Positions 1-7,212 of a stretch of DNA of 19,007 nucleotides are shown here, piece after piece. Source of the DNA: Legionella genomosp. 1 (GTDB taxonomy: Bacteria > Pseudomonadota > Gammaproteobacteria > Legionellales > Legionellaceae); the NCBI GenBank assembly GCA_945901965.1, contig CAMDMN010000010.1, positions 1 through 19,007 of the forward strand. The letters are read 5' to 3'. Position 1 is the first letter of the stretch. Each line of letters starts with the position of its first letter. The notes beneath the pieces were generated by a model. It was given only the letters and a program-made list of their open reading frames with translations. It was not told where the DNA came from and made no database searches. The position numbers and the translations under genes were made by a program.

Positions 1-1734
1 GTCGTTTTGATATATTTTAAGCCTAAAATTATTAGCAAACTCATCTGCAGGTCGATAAAAATTCATCTCCAATGGATTTTCAGTTGTTAACATCTCGATA
101 TGTTTAATATCAAAAACAGCGGTTTTTGCCGTGAAATTTGTAGTATAAACAGCAGGAAATGCATACTTATAACGGGAATATAAAAAATTTGCTCGCTCTT
201 CACCAAAACTATCATCTAAAAATTGTCTTAAATCATCTGTCCATGAACGACCGACTTCAATTATTTTCCTTTCTATTTCTTTAAAATCATATTTAACATT
301 ATGATTACGATCTATCCTAATCATAAAATGAATACGTGCAAGAACTGATTCAGAAAAATATGTTGAGAAAGAAATCTCTAAAGCATTAAAACTTTCTTTT
401 AAAACAAGTTCCATTTCATGTCTTAATTCAGTATTAAACTTCTCCCGAGGAACGTAAACAAGGCAAGAAACAAAGCGATGATAAATATCCATACGGGCAA
501 ACATGCGAATACGGCGACGCTCTTGCATATGAAAAATACCCATACAGATTTCTAACAATTCTTCATCAGTTCCTTGAATTAAATCGTCTCGCGGTAAGGT
601 TTCAAGAATATTTAGTAAAACTTTTCCAGCATGACTGCGCTGATTTAACCCAGAATTATGCATAATTTGGGCAACTTTATGACGTAAAAATGGAATGTGT
701 TTTGGATTGGTGTTATACGCCGCTGAAGTATATAAACCAATTATTCGACGCTCCCCTATCACATTGCCTTTAGCATCAAATCTTTTCACGCCAATGTAAT
801 CAGTATAAGTTTCGCGGTGAACGGAGGCTTTTGTATTAGTTTTTGATACTACTAAAATACGTGATGATAAAGTAAGTTCTCGAGCTTCTGGAGCCATTGC
901 AGAAATACTTCTCGTAGATGCTTTATTTATCCCTTGGCGTAATAAACCATAGCCTGTTTCAGGTTTTGCTTGTAAAACAGTTTCATTTCCCTTTTTTATT
1001 AAATCGTAATCTCTAATACCTAGAAATGTAAAATGATGATCTTCTAACCACTTTAAAAATTCTTTAGTTTCTTCAACTTCATTTTCATCATTAGGTGTAC
1101 TAACAGAATCTAATTCTGTAATTATTTCACGTACCTTTTCACGCATTGGCAGCCAGTCCTCAACTACTATGCGATTATCACTTAATGTACGTTCTAAGTT
1201 TTTTTGTAATTCCTCAAGCACTTTAATATCCGTTTGCCGATCAACTTCCATAAGTATTGGTGCTTCTGTAATGGTGCCTGCAGGTAAATTACTATTACGT
1301 GGATATATTTTAACAATATCGTTATCTTTATTACGTTCTACATACATACCACCCATATGAATTATTAAATGAGAAACCAAATCCATACGATTAACTACTA
1401 AACGTAATGAATCAACTAAAAAAGGCATGTCATCGCATATTACTTCTACTACTGTATGGGTTGTTTGCCATCCATGTCTTTCAAAATCAGGGTTGTAAAT
1501 TTTAATTTTAATTTCATTCGGGGCTCTTTGCTTTATAAGTGCCCAAAAATTTGCAGCAGCACCATATAAATCTTCAATCTCCCATTCATTGAGATCATCA
1601 AGTGCTACAGTTTTATAAAATTGGCGCACAAACTCGCTACATAATGTAGCTTGTTTTGCTTCCATTTCTTGTTCAATTTTATTAACTACCGCATTAATAA
1701 TAATGTCTTTACTTTGCTCTAACTTTTTTGACAT
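1..1734 (-). CDS. gdhB: NAD-specific glutamate dehydrogenase, large type (N-terminal 578 residues, runs off the left edge)
   Basis: Oxidatively deaminates glutamate to 2-oxoglutarate with NAD, feeding amino-acid carbon into the TCA cycle in the cytoplasm. The frame is open from an ATG at 1732-1734 to base 1, giving 578 codons with no stop; family members are about 1,600 residues, so the catalytic Rossmann part lies outside the window. The visible part is the N-terminal regulatory region: a helical start (MSKKLEQSKDIIINAVV), then an ACT-like block with VVEVICDDMPFLVDSLRLVV and HMGGMYVER, a segment with FLKWLEDHHFTFLGIRDYDL, and later RRIIGLYTSAAYNT, all typical of this family. A GAGG ribosome site lies about 9 bases before the ATG. 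The gene begins 44 bases after the aldehyde dehydrogenase on the same strand and may be cotranscribed with it; a TATAAT-like box also sits just upstream. Family assignment is strong; the gene symbol is by analogy. Confidence 0.9.
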   Translation of the reverse strand, partial: MSKKLEQSKDIIINAVVNKIEQEMEAKQATLCSEFVRQFYKTVALDDLNEWEIEDLYGAAANFWALIKQRAPNEIKIKIYNPDFERHGWQTTHTVVEVICDDMPFLVDSLRLVVNRMDLVSHLIIHMGGMYVERNKDNDIVKIYPRNSNLPAGTITEAPILMEVDRQTDIKVLEELQKNLERTLSDNRIVVEDWLPMREKVREIITELDSVSTPNDENEVEETKEFLKWLEDHHFTFLGIRDYDLIKKGNETVLQAKPETGYGLLRQGINKASTRSISAMAPEARELTLSSRILVVSKTNTKASVHRETYTDYIGVKRFDAKGNVIGERRIIGLYTSAAYNTNPKHIPFLRHKVAQIMHNSGLNQRSHAGKVLLNILETLPRDDLIQGTDEELLEICMGIFHMQERRRIRMFARMDIYHRFVSCLVYVPREKFNTELRHEMELVLKESFNALEISFSTYFSESVLARIHFMIRIDRNHNVKYDFKEIERKIIEVGRSWTDDLRQFLDDSFGEERANFLYSRYKYAFPAVYTTNFTAKTAVFDIKHIEMLTTENPLEMNFYRPADEFANNFRLKIYQND

Positions 1735-1778
1735 TCTTAAACCTCAATTTAATACAAATTATTTGCGTAAATAATATA

Positions 1779-3059
1779 TTATACTATGACAGATATTGTT
1801 TTTATATTAATAAACTCTAAAATTCCTTCTCTTGACAATTCTCGTCCAAATCCTGAACACTTAATACCACCAAATGGCAAATTAGGATCAGAAGCTACCA
1901 TACCATTTACATAGCATGTACCAACTTCTATATCATTTATTGCGATTTGCTCCCCTCTTAAAGCATCTTTGGTAAATATTGAAGCACCCAACCCATAACG
2001 ACTTTGGTTTGCAAGTTTAATAGCATCATCTTCATTTTTTGCATTTATTATTGAAAATACTGGCCCAAATAATTCATCGTCGAAGGCTTGCATTCCAGGG
2101 CTAACATTAGCCAAAATGGTTATAGGATAGTAAAAACCACGCCCTTTAGGTATCTTGCCACCTTTTAATAATTTCGCCCCATTTGCAATACTACTTAATA
2201 CTTGTTCATGTAATTTTATCCGTAAGTCACCCCGCGCCATAGGACCAATTGTTGTATTTAAATCAAGCGGATCACCAATTTTATAATTATCAGATAATTT
2301 AATAATTTTCTTTGTTAATTCATCTATAACTTCATTTACAGCAATAATACGCTTTGCAGCAATACAAACTTGACCACAATTATTTAACCTGGAGCTAACA
2401 ATACTAGCAGCAGCTGCAACTGCAGATCCAGCCTGCTCACTACCAGTTAATGTAACTGCTGAAATTTTTTCATGAGAAATTACATATGAAGCTAATTCAT
2501 TATCTAATATAAAATGTTGAAATAAATTAGGTGGGAACCCTGCATCTTTAAATAATTCTGCAATTGCAATACCACTACCTGTAGTTATAGGCGCATGTTT
2601 TAAAATAGCAGCGTTGCCTGCCATAATCGTAGGAGCCGCAAAACGAAATACCTGCCAAAATGGAAAATTCCACGGCATAATAGCAAACACTACGCCTAAT
2701 GGTTGATAACATACGGTAGATCTCTTATTTTCTAAATTATATATTTTAGGTTTTAAAAAATCTTCAGCATTGGATGCAAAATATTCACAAACATAAATAC
2801 ATTTATCAATTTCAGCTACTCCCTCATGAATAGGCTTCCCCATTTCAGCAGACATTATCTGCACATATTGCCCCTTTCTTTGCTTAAGAAGCTTTATTAA
2901 ATTCAACATTAAAGTTTTACGGGTATTTATGCTTTCCTTTTGCCATGATTTATAACTATCATGAGCTGCATCGATTAGATTATTAATTTTTGTAATATCA
3001 AACAGTGAATATGTATTAATAATTTCCTCAGTTGCTGGATTTATTGTTTGAATTATCAT
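1779..3059 (-). CDS. Succinate-semialdehyde-type aldehyde dehydrogenase with an internal deletion, probably inactive
   Basis: Resembles the short NAD(P)-dependent succinate-semialdehyde dehydrogenases (E. coli Sad/YneI, 462 residues), which oxidise the semialdehyde from GABA breakdown to succinate. Conserved parts are visible: PWNFPFWQV (129-137), TGSEQAGSAV (205-214), the nucleophile Cys in NCGQVCIAAKR (C232), the ELFGPV block (329-334) and the C-terminal LPFGGIKCSGFGREL. The protein is 426 residues. Between TGS and QVC there are 30 fewer residues than in E. coli Sad, and the missing piece is exactly the one holding the LELGG motif with the general-base glutamate. The reading frame is otherwise intact, so this is an in-frame deletion near 2400-2410. 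An enzyme without this glutamate and its supporting strand is unlikely to be a working dehydrogenase (inference). ATG at 3057-3059; the ribosome site is weak. It sits upstream of glutamate dehydrogenase, which fits glutamate/GABA metabolism. Confidence 0.85.
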   Translation of the reverse strand: MIIQTINPATEEIINTYSLFDITKINNLIDAAHDSYKSWQKESINTRKTLMLNLIKLLKQRKGQYVQIMSAEMGKPIHEGVAEIDKCIYVCEYFASNAEDFLKPKIYNLENKRSTVCYQPLGVVFAIMPWNFPFWQVFRFAAPTIMAGNAAILKHAPITTGSGIAIAELFKDAGFPPNLFQHFILDNELASYVISHEKISAVTLTGSEQAGSAVAAAASIVSSRLNNCGQVCIAAKRIIAVNEVIDELTKKIIKLSDNYKIGDPLDLNTTIGPMARGDLRIKLHEQVLSSIANGAKLLKGGKIPKGRGFYYPITILANVSPGMQAFDDELFGPVFSIINAKNEDDAIKLANQSRYGLGASIFTKDALRGEQIAINDIEVGTCYVNGMVASDPNLPFGGIKCSGFGRELSREGILEFINIKTISVIV

Positions 3060-3087
3060 TATAATTTTTCCATTGGTAAAATTTATG

Positions 3088-3132
3088 TTTAAAGATCTAT
3101 TGTTTTTTTTATCATATTACGAGATCTTTAAA
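3088..3132. promoter_or_regulatory. 11-bp perfect inverted repeat between divergent genes
   Basis: TTTAAAGATCT (3088-3098) is matched exactly by AGATCTTTAAA (3122-3132) across a 23-base spacer containing eight consecutive Ts. It lies in the 106-base gap between the divergent aldehyde dehydrogenase and phosphatidylcholine synthase genes, where both promoters must be. It could be a shared operator or the stem of a structured leader. The function is inferred from position only. Confidence 0.45.
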
Positions 3133-3165
3133 TTAACTAGGAACATGAGTGTTAAAAGGTAATTA

Positions 3166-3918
3166 ATGAATAAGAAACAAACAGACTACAAAATATCTAA
3201 TTATATATTGGCATGGGCTGTACATGCATTTTCAGCGAGTGGTGCATTTATAGGTGTACTAACACTTCTTAAAATTTACCAACAAGAATATTTATATGCA
3301 TTATGGTTAATGGGCATTACAATTTTTATTGATTCCATTGACGGTACTTTTGCAAGAATGGTACATATTAAATCTGTTTTACCAAAAATTGATGGAGCTC
3401 TTCTTGACAATATCATAGATTATTTAAATTATGTAATTACCCCATGCTTCTTCCTGCTCATAAAGCCTAATATGCTACCACATGAATTTGCAATATATAT
3501 CGTTATTGCTATAACCATTACGTCAACTTATCAATTTTGCCAAGCAGAAGCTAAAACTGAAGATCATTTTTTTAAAGGATTTCCTTGTTATTGGAATTTA
3601 GTAGTATTTTATATGTTTATTTTTAATACTTCCATGACTATGAATGCAATAATATTATCAACCTGCTGTATACTAATTTTCATACCCATAAAATATGTAT
3701 ACCCATCACGAATTGATTACTTAACTAATTCTAAGAATTTAAAATTACTTATGCATATAAGTACATTAATATATGGTATTGTTACAGTTTATTTATCAAT
3801 CGATTATCCAAATAATAATATTTTTTGCTTATATATTTCTTTTGGTTATATAATAATGTATCTATTTTTAAGTTTATATAGAACATTTTCACCTATGAAA
3901 ATCATTAAATCTAGCTAA
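3166..3918 (+). CDS. pcs: Phosphatidylcholine synthase (CDP-alcohol phosphotransferase family)
   Basis: Condenses CDP-diacylglycerol with choline to make phosphatidylcholine in one step at the inner membrane; this route depends on choline taken from the host or medium. The 250-residue protein has about eight hydrophobic spans and the CDP-alcohol phosphotransferase signature: D56, D59-G60, A63-R64, then G77, D81 and D85 in GALLDNIIDYLNYV. The 12-residue interval between R64 and G77 is longer than in phosphatidylserine or phosphatidylglycerol synthases and is characteristic of Pcs, as is the N-terminal AWAVHAFSASGAFIG. Length agrees with the family (about 240-255). The ATG is preceded by AAAGG at a suitable distance. 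It heads a run of four plus-strand genes. Legionella and some other host-associated bacteria use Pcs, and phosphatidylcholine in the envelope is linked to virulence there (family knowledge). Confidence 0.9.
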   Translation: MNKKQTDYKISNYILAWAVHAFSASGAFIGVLTLLKIYQQEYLYALWLMGITIFIDSIDGTFARMVHIKSVLPKIDGALLDNIIDYLNYVITPCFFLLIKPNMLPHEFAIYIVIAITITSTYQFCQAEAKTEDHFFKGFPCYWNLVVFYMFIFNTSMTMNAIILSTCCILIFIPIKYVYPSRIDYLTNSKNLKLLMHISTLIYGIVTVYLSIDYPNNNIFCLYISFGYIIMYLFLSLYRTFSPMKIIKSS

Positions 3919-3982
3919 GTTATTATAGACTTTACTCAAATATTGATTAAAATATTGCTTATAAATTTTATTGGAAATTATC

Positions 3983-4465
3983 ATGTTGTCATTTTTTAAA
4001 AATATAATTATTTTAACTTTACTTACAAACTATTCGTTATCATTTGCAAGTTCTTTCCCCCGAGGCTGTCAAGTTTCAGGATTTGGATATTATGAAAACT
4101 ATTTAATTCTAAATGATAATGAAGAACAAAAGTTTTTTCTAATACAAAATAAATCAAATGCAAGCGTTGAATTAGAACACCACGAAGCAAATGAAACTTT
4201 TATGAGTCCTAAATTACATTCTAAATTAGATCCATCTAACTGGTCAGCTTTCGCATCAGACATTTCAAATTTACACTTTAAATGCTACACCCAAGATGGT
4301 GAAAATATATCCATATTAAATTGCTCTGATGTACTTGATGTATGCCAATATCCTAGAGTTAAATTTGCCCTATCTAATATGGGTAATTATTGGGTTTCAA
4401 CCAATAAAGATCAAAGACAAGTAATAAAAGAGGCTGCGGCCAAAGGAATTTTACTGCGCTGGTGA
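3983..4465 (+). CDS. Exported cysteine-containing protein, EnhB-like
   Basis: A 160-residue protein with a clear signal peptide: MLSFFKNIIILTLLTNYSLS, then FA, with likely cleavage after SFA (about residue 22). The mature part has four cysteines (C29, C101, C114, C121), enough for two disulfides in the periplasm or outside the cell. Its C-terminal third (DVLDVCQYPRVKFALSNMG, then YWVSTNK, then KGILLRW) looks to me like the Legionella enhanced-entry protein EnhB group, but this is from memory and not certain. I chose the ATG at 3983 over a TTG at 3971 because the GGAAA just before it is a well-spaced ribosome site and the resulting signal peptide begins normally. The next gene starts 5 bases after the stop, so the two are translationally close. 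No catalytic motif is visible. Confidence 0.7.
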   Translation: MLSFFKNIIILTLLTNYSLSFASSFPRGCQVSGFGYYENYLILNDNEEQKFFLIQNKSNASVELEHHEANETFMSPKLHSKLDPSNWSAFASDISNLHFKCYTQDGENISILNCSDVLDVCQYPRVKFALSNMGNYWVSTNKDQRQVIKEAAAKGILLRW

Positions 4466-4469
4466 TAAA

Positions 4470-4964
4470 TTGAGCAAGAAAACTAAAGAATATTTATTTA
4501 TTACCATTGGAGTAATTGGCGCCCTTATAATACTTTTTGGTATTAGTGTTAACTCACATATAAATTATGTAATAGGTTCATCTTTATTATTACTAACCGC
4601 CTTTTATTACAAATACACATATTTTATTGCTCTAGAAATGATTATAATTGCAGGTCATGGAGCGGTTCTACTTGGTTTAGGGCATAATTCACAAATTATT
4701 CTGCCGATACTTCTTTGTATACAATTATTGTTTTATTATTTATTAAGTGGAAAACTTAATGATATATATCGAATAGTCGGAATAATAGGTATCGTTTTAC
4801 TAACAATGGCATTTTCTTTTAATAATATTTTATATATTCTACTTGGTAGTATTGGCGTCGCAATTTTTTCCATTAATCAGGTTATTAAAGGAAAAACTAT
4901 TGCCATAATTTGGGCTATTCTTAACATTATTGCTATATTTGTCACATTATATAAAATTATATAG
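4470..4964 (+). CDS. Small multi-span inner-membrane protein of unknown function
   Basis: A 164-residue, almost entirely hydrophobic protein with six to seven predicted membrane spans (roughly 8-26, 31-47, 50-70, 74-92, 100-118, 120-137 and 144-162) joined by short polar turns. The start is a TTG, since the first ATG in frame would remove the first two spans; GGTGAT, overlapping the end of the previous gene, is a plausible ribosome site. It begins 5 bases after the EnhB-like gene, and its stop shares a base with a possible GTG start of the thiol protein that follows, so it is part of the same transcript. I recognise no family. Position between an exported disulfide protein and a thioredoxin-fold protein suggests an envelope role, but nothing in the sequence shows it. 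Confidence 0.75.
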   Translation: MSKKTKEYLFITIGVIGALIILFGISVNSHINYVIGSSLLLLTAFYYKYTYFIALEMIIIAGHGAVLLGLGHNSQIILPILLCIQLLFYYLLSGKLNDIYRIVGIIGIVLLTMAFSFNNILYILLGSIGVAIFSINQVIKGKTIAIIWAILNIIAIFVTLYKII

Positions 4965-4984
4965 TGAATTATTGGGAGAAGGAT

Positions 4985-5539
4985 TTGGTTAAAACACTTT
5001 CATCAATGTTACCGCTAGGAACCAAAGCTCCTGATTTTTCATTAATAGATGTTGTATCCGGTAAAACTATAAATCTAAATGATGGACATGAATATTTTGC
5101 AACGCTTATTATGTTTATTTGTAATCATTGCCCATATGTCAAACATATTAATTCTGGTTTAGCTAAGCTTTCAACTGATTATAAAGCTAAGAATATTAGA
5201 ATAATCGCAATCAATTCAAATAATATAGAAAATCACCCAGATGATTCACCAGATAATATGAAAATAATTGCAAAAACTGAAGGTTATCAATTCCCATATT
5301 TATTTGATGAAACTCAAGAAGTAGCAAAAGCCTATCATGCCGCTTGCACCCCTGATTTTTTTGTTTTTGATAAATATCATATTTTAGAATATCGTGGTCA
5401 ATTTGATGACTCAAGACCAGGAAATGGTATAGATCTAACAGGAAGCTCAATTCGTACAGCCCTAGACTGCCTAATCACAGGTAAACCAATACCTGAAATT
5501 CAAAAACCAAGTATAGGCTGCAATATCAAGTGGAAATAA
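4985..5539 (+). CDS. Thioredoxin-fold AhpC/TSA (peroxiredoxin-like) family protein
   Basis: A cytoplasmic thiol protein of the peroxiredoxin-like group with a CNHCPYVKH motif, where the two cysteines form a CxxC-like centre on the thioredoxin fold. Other family blocks are DDSPDNMK, FPYLFDETQEVAKAYHAACT (cis-Pro after Cys), EYRGQFDDSRPGNG and the C-terminal KPSIGCNIKWK. Members are thought to act in thiol-disulfide exchange or peroxide handling; the substrate is unknown. The start is uncertain. A GTG at 4964 overlaps the previous stop but has no ribosome site, whereas the TTG at 4985 has GGGAG six bases upstream and leaves only a short tail before the conserved LPLGTKAPDFSLIDV. The TTG gives 184 residues, matching the usual length. 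It is the last gene of the pcs run and is followed by a palindromic repeat that may end the transcript. Confidence 0.85.
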   Translation: MVKTLSSMLPLGTKAPDFSLIDVVSGKTINLNDGHEYFATLIMFICNHCPYVKHINSGLAKLSTDYKAKNIRIIAINSNNIENHPDDSPDNMKIIAKTEGYQFPYLFDETQEVAKAYHAACTPDFFVFDKYHILEYRGQFDDSRPGNGIDLTGSSIRTALDCLITGKPIPEIQKPSIGCNIKWK

Positions 5540-5563
5540 AGATTAAAAAGGTGGGCAAAGAAC

Positions 5564-5591
5564 GTAGCCTGGTTGCAAGCAACCAGGCTAC
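5564..5591. repeat. Perfect 28-bp palindromic repeat, copy 1 of the GTAGCCTGG family
   Basis: GTAGCCTGGTTGC, then AA, then its exact reverse complement. The surrounding GAAC on the left and CTGAACT(G/A)CGATC on the right recur at a second copy at 7213-7280, so the unit is about 5560-5605. It sits 25 bases after the stop of the thiol protein and could work as a transcript end, although no T-run follows. It looks like an intergenic REP/MITE-type element. Confidence 0.8.
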
Positions 5592-5646
5592 CTGAACTGC
5601 GATCTTGGGGTTGTAGTCGCTAACTGCTGGAAATTCCGAATAATTT

Positions 5647-5820
5647 TTAGTCAGTTTCACTTTTTATCCCATTTATTATTTTCATCAGATTAATTGCGGT
5701 TTGAGTTAGAGTCGCTTGTCTTAATTGAGCCAGCTCTACCCAGCTAAATCCATCATTATTAAAATACCCACCATGTTTGTTGAAATACCGGATTTTTTGC
5801 TTGTATTTGACAGAAATGAT
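5647..5820 (-). pseudogene. Remnant of an unknown gene (C-terminal 57 codons) in an otherwise empty stretch
   Basis: Most of the 353 bases from 5540 to 5892 hold no intact gene. On the minus strand, 57 codons are open up to a TAA at 5647-5649 with protein-like composition, including IRYFNKHGGYFNNDGFSWVE and LAQLRQATLTQTAINLMKII. Directly upstream in the same frame is a TGA, and there is no start codon or ribosome site, so this is the tail of a degraded gene. A second frame overlapping its end (KLTKNYSEFPAVSDYNPKIA from a GTG near 5665) may be the head of a neighbour that was cut by the palindromic repeat at 5564-5591. I do not recognise either family. Confidence 0.3.
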
Positions 5821-5892
5821 TCAGCACTGCACACTGCGCTCAAATTATTTTTACTTAGGGTCTAATTTAACCTTAAATAAAGGAGCGTTTAT

Positions 5893-6723
5893 ATGTCTAC
5901 TAAACAAGTTATACTAAATGATGATGATATAGAATCATTCATTAAAACCATTAAAAAAATCACAGCTGATGTTTCGCACATTGACCTTAAAATGCCAGCA
6001 AATTATCACGAGATTTGTAAGTACTCTATTTTATATCAGGCTCTTAAAGCAATTCCAAAACATGTGTCATCACTAGATATATCTAACAATGGTCTAAATG
6101 AATACTACGGCGATGTAAATAACCCTTCTGTTGAGGATGCTTCGACCTTAACGGTGCTTTTTGACGCAACACTTCGTTTTGAAAGTGTTAATTGGGGGAG
6201 CGACAAACTTCAGCAATTATATTCAAACTACAAAAATTATAAAAAAAATAGTTATGTTGATATAAGTTTGCGAATTGCTGGTATTGGTCTGATAGCTCTT
6301 GGTATTGGTGCATTTATTGCTGGTACAATTATCATTGCAACTCTACCACCTTTGCTTCCAGTGTCATCCGCATTATTTATGTTGGGATTATTATATTCCC
6401 TAGCATTGTTATATTTAGCTGGTACTCCTTTAGGCGTGGCTTTAGTTGCTATCAGCTACCCAAATGCTACATCTATCCCACAAGTAATTAAAACCCCATC
6501 ATCTGAGCATGTAACAGATAAAGCTTCGTTACTATCAGATGCAGAAGTAGTAGTAGAAAAAGAATTATCAGTAAGCAACCAGGATAAGCTTGATAAATCA
6601 TCGTCTGAAAGAACGGCACATACTCTTACACAAGTCGGTTTATTTGCTGTTGACTTACAATCTGATCAAGTACTGTCTAGAGAGCCAGCGGTAATTCAAT
6701 GCGCACAACCAGTATTTATGTGA
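5893..6723 (+). CDS. Effector-like two-helix membrane protein of unknown function
   Basis: A 276-residue protein in three parts. Residues 1-120 are soluble and polar and include one leucine-rich-repeat-like segment (HVSSLDISNNGL, 57-68). Residues about 126-150 and 157-187 form a hydrophobic hairpin rich in Gly, Ala and Leu. Residues 190-276 are a polar, Ser/Glu/Lys-rich tail. This layout, a soluble head, a central hydrophobic hairpin and a disordered tail, is common among type IV secreted effectors of Legionellales that insert into host membranes, but no secretion signal can be proved from sequence. The ATG has a good AAAGGAG ribosome site. The gene stands alone between repeats and mobile-element debris, which suggests acquired or fast-changing DNA. 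A TTGACA at 5808-5813 could be part of a promoter, but its -10 partner is weak. No enzymatic motif is visible. Confidence 0.7.
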   Translation: MSTKQVILNDDDIESFIKTIKKITADVSHIDLKMPANYHEICKYSILYQALKAIPKHVSSLDISNNGLNEYYGDVNNPSVEDASTLTVLFDATLRFESVNWGSDKLQQLYSNYKNYKKNSYVDISLRIAGIGLIALGIGAFIAGTIIIATLPPLLPVSSALFMLGLLYSLALLYLAGTPLGVALVAISYPNATSIPQVIKTPSSEHVTDKASLLSDAEVVVEKELSVSNQDKLDKSSSERTAHTLTQVGLFAVDLQSDQVLSREPAVIQCAQPVFM

Positions 6724-6737
6724 ATTTTCGGTAAATT

Positions 6738-6766
6738 TGAGTAATGACTAATTATGTCATTACTCA
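6738..6766. repeat. 11-bp inverted repeat after the effector-like gene
   Basis: TGAGTAATGAC (6738-6748) and GTCATTACTCA (6756-6766) pair perfectly around a 7-base loop, starting 14 bases after the stop of the preceding gene. No T-run follows, so it is at best a weak terminator. The IS3 remnant begins a few bases to its right, so it may instead mark the insertion or deletion junction. Confidence 0.5.
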
Positions 6767-6771
6767 CTCAT

Positions 6772-6969
6772 TCCAATCTTGGAATTAGTAAAGGTGCAAT
6801 ATGTCGTTGGGTTCGAGAGCACATTGAAGATGGTGGAGATGCTTTTAGAGGGAAAGGGAAATTAAAGCCAGAGCAAGAAGAGATTCGCCAATTAAGAGAA
6901 GAAGTTAAACGCCTTAAGATGGAGAAAGAAATACTAAAAAAGGCCTTTTTTGCAAAAGAAACGAAATAA
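6772..6969 (+). pseudogene. IS3-family transposase OrfA remnant (5' end missing)
   Basis: The C-terminal two thirds of an IS3-family OrfA, the DNA-binding protein that precedes the catalytic OrfB. Homologous sequence starts around LGISKGAICRWVREH, the second half of the helix-turn-helix, and runs through FRGKGKLKPEQEEIRQLREE and VKRLKMEKEILKKAFFAKE, the leucine-zipper region. Intact OrfA proteins are about 90-100 residues and carry another 25-30 residues at the N-terminus, so the front has been lost and the ATG at 6754 in the flanking palindrome is fortuitous. Just downstream, in the next frame, KYSFIARQS followed by a stop is the beginning of OrfB with its ATG changed to ATA. The element cannot transpose. 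Confidence 0.75.
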
Positions 6970-7027
6970 AATATTCGTTTATTGCCCGGCAATCGTAAAA
7001 TAATATAATCTAACAACAAATAATAAC

Positions 7028-7207
7028 CATAAAAATCCTTTGTTTGAAAATGTTCTTAACCGTAAATTTAATGTTGCTGGCCCAGATCTTGCTTACGTAT
7101 CAGACATAACTTATATCAACACTAAAGAAGGTTGGTTATATTTAGCTGTTGTAATTGATTTTTTTTCTAGGAAAGTTGTTGGTTGGAGTATGAGTTCTAG
7201 AATGAAA
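7028..7207 (+). pseudogene. IS3-family transposase OrfB fragment (integrase core start)
   Basis: A 60-codon internal piece of OrfB beginning near HKNPLFENVLNRKFNVAGPD and continuing through YVSDITYINTKEGWLYLAVV and IDFFSRKVVGWSMSSRMK. The DITY and VIDFFSR blocks are the start of the DDE (rve) catalytic domain; the first catalytic Asp is present, while the second Asp and the Glu are absent because the frame is cut at about 7208 by a palindromic repeat. About 100 residues of OrfB between KYSFIARQS (near 6969-6996) and this piece are deleted. Together with the OrfA remnant this is one decayed IS3 element spanning about 6772-7207. No intact terminal inverted repeats were found. Confidence 0.7.
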
Positions 7208-7212
7208 GGAAC

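Noticed and set aside
1169..1360. 63-codon plus-strand open frame inside glutamate dehydrogenase
   Set aside because: Antisense to a strongly conserved coding region, with no ribosome site and no recognisable protein.
5211..5450. 79-codon minus-strand frame opposite the thiol protein
   Set aside because: Complementary to conserved family motifs on the plus strand; a chance opening in AT-rich DNA.
5808..5836. TTGACA promoter for the effector-like gene
   Set aside because: The -35 is perfect but the box 17 bases on is CACACT, a poor -10, and it lies in remnant DNA.
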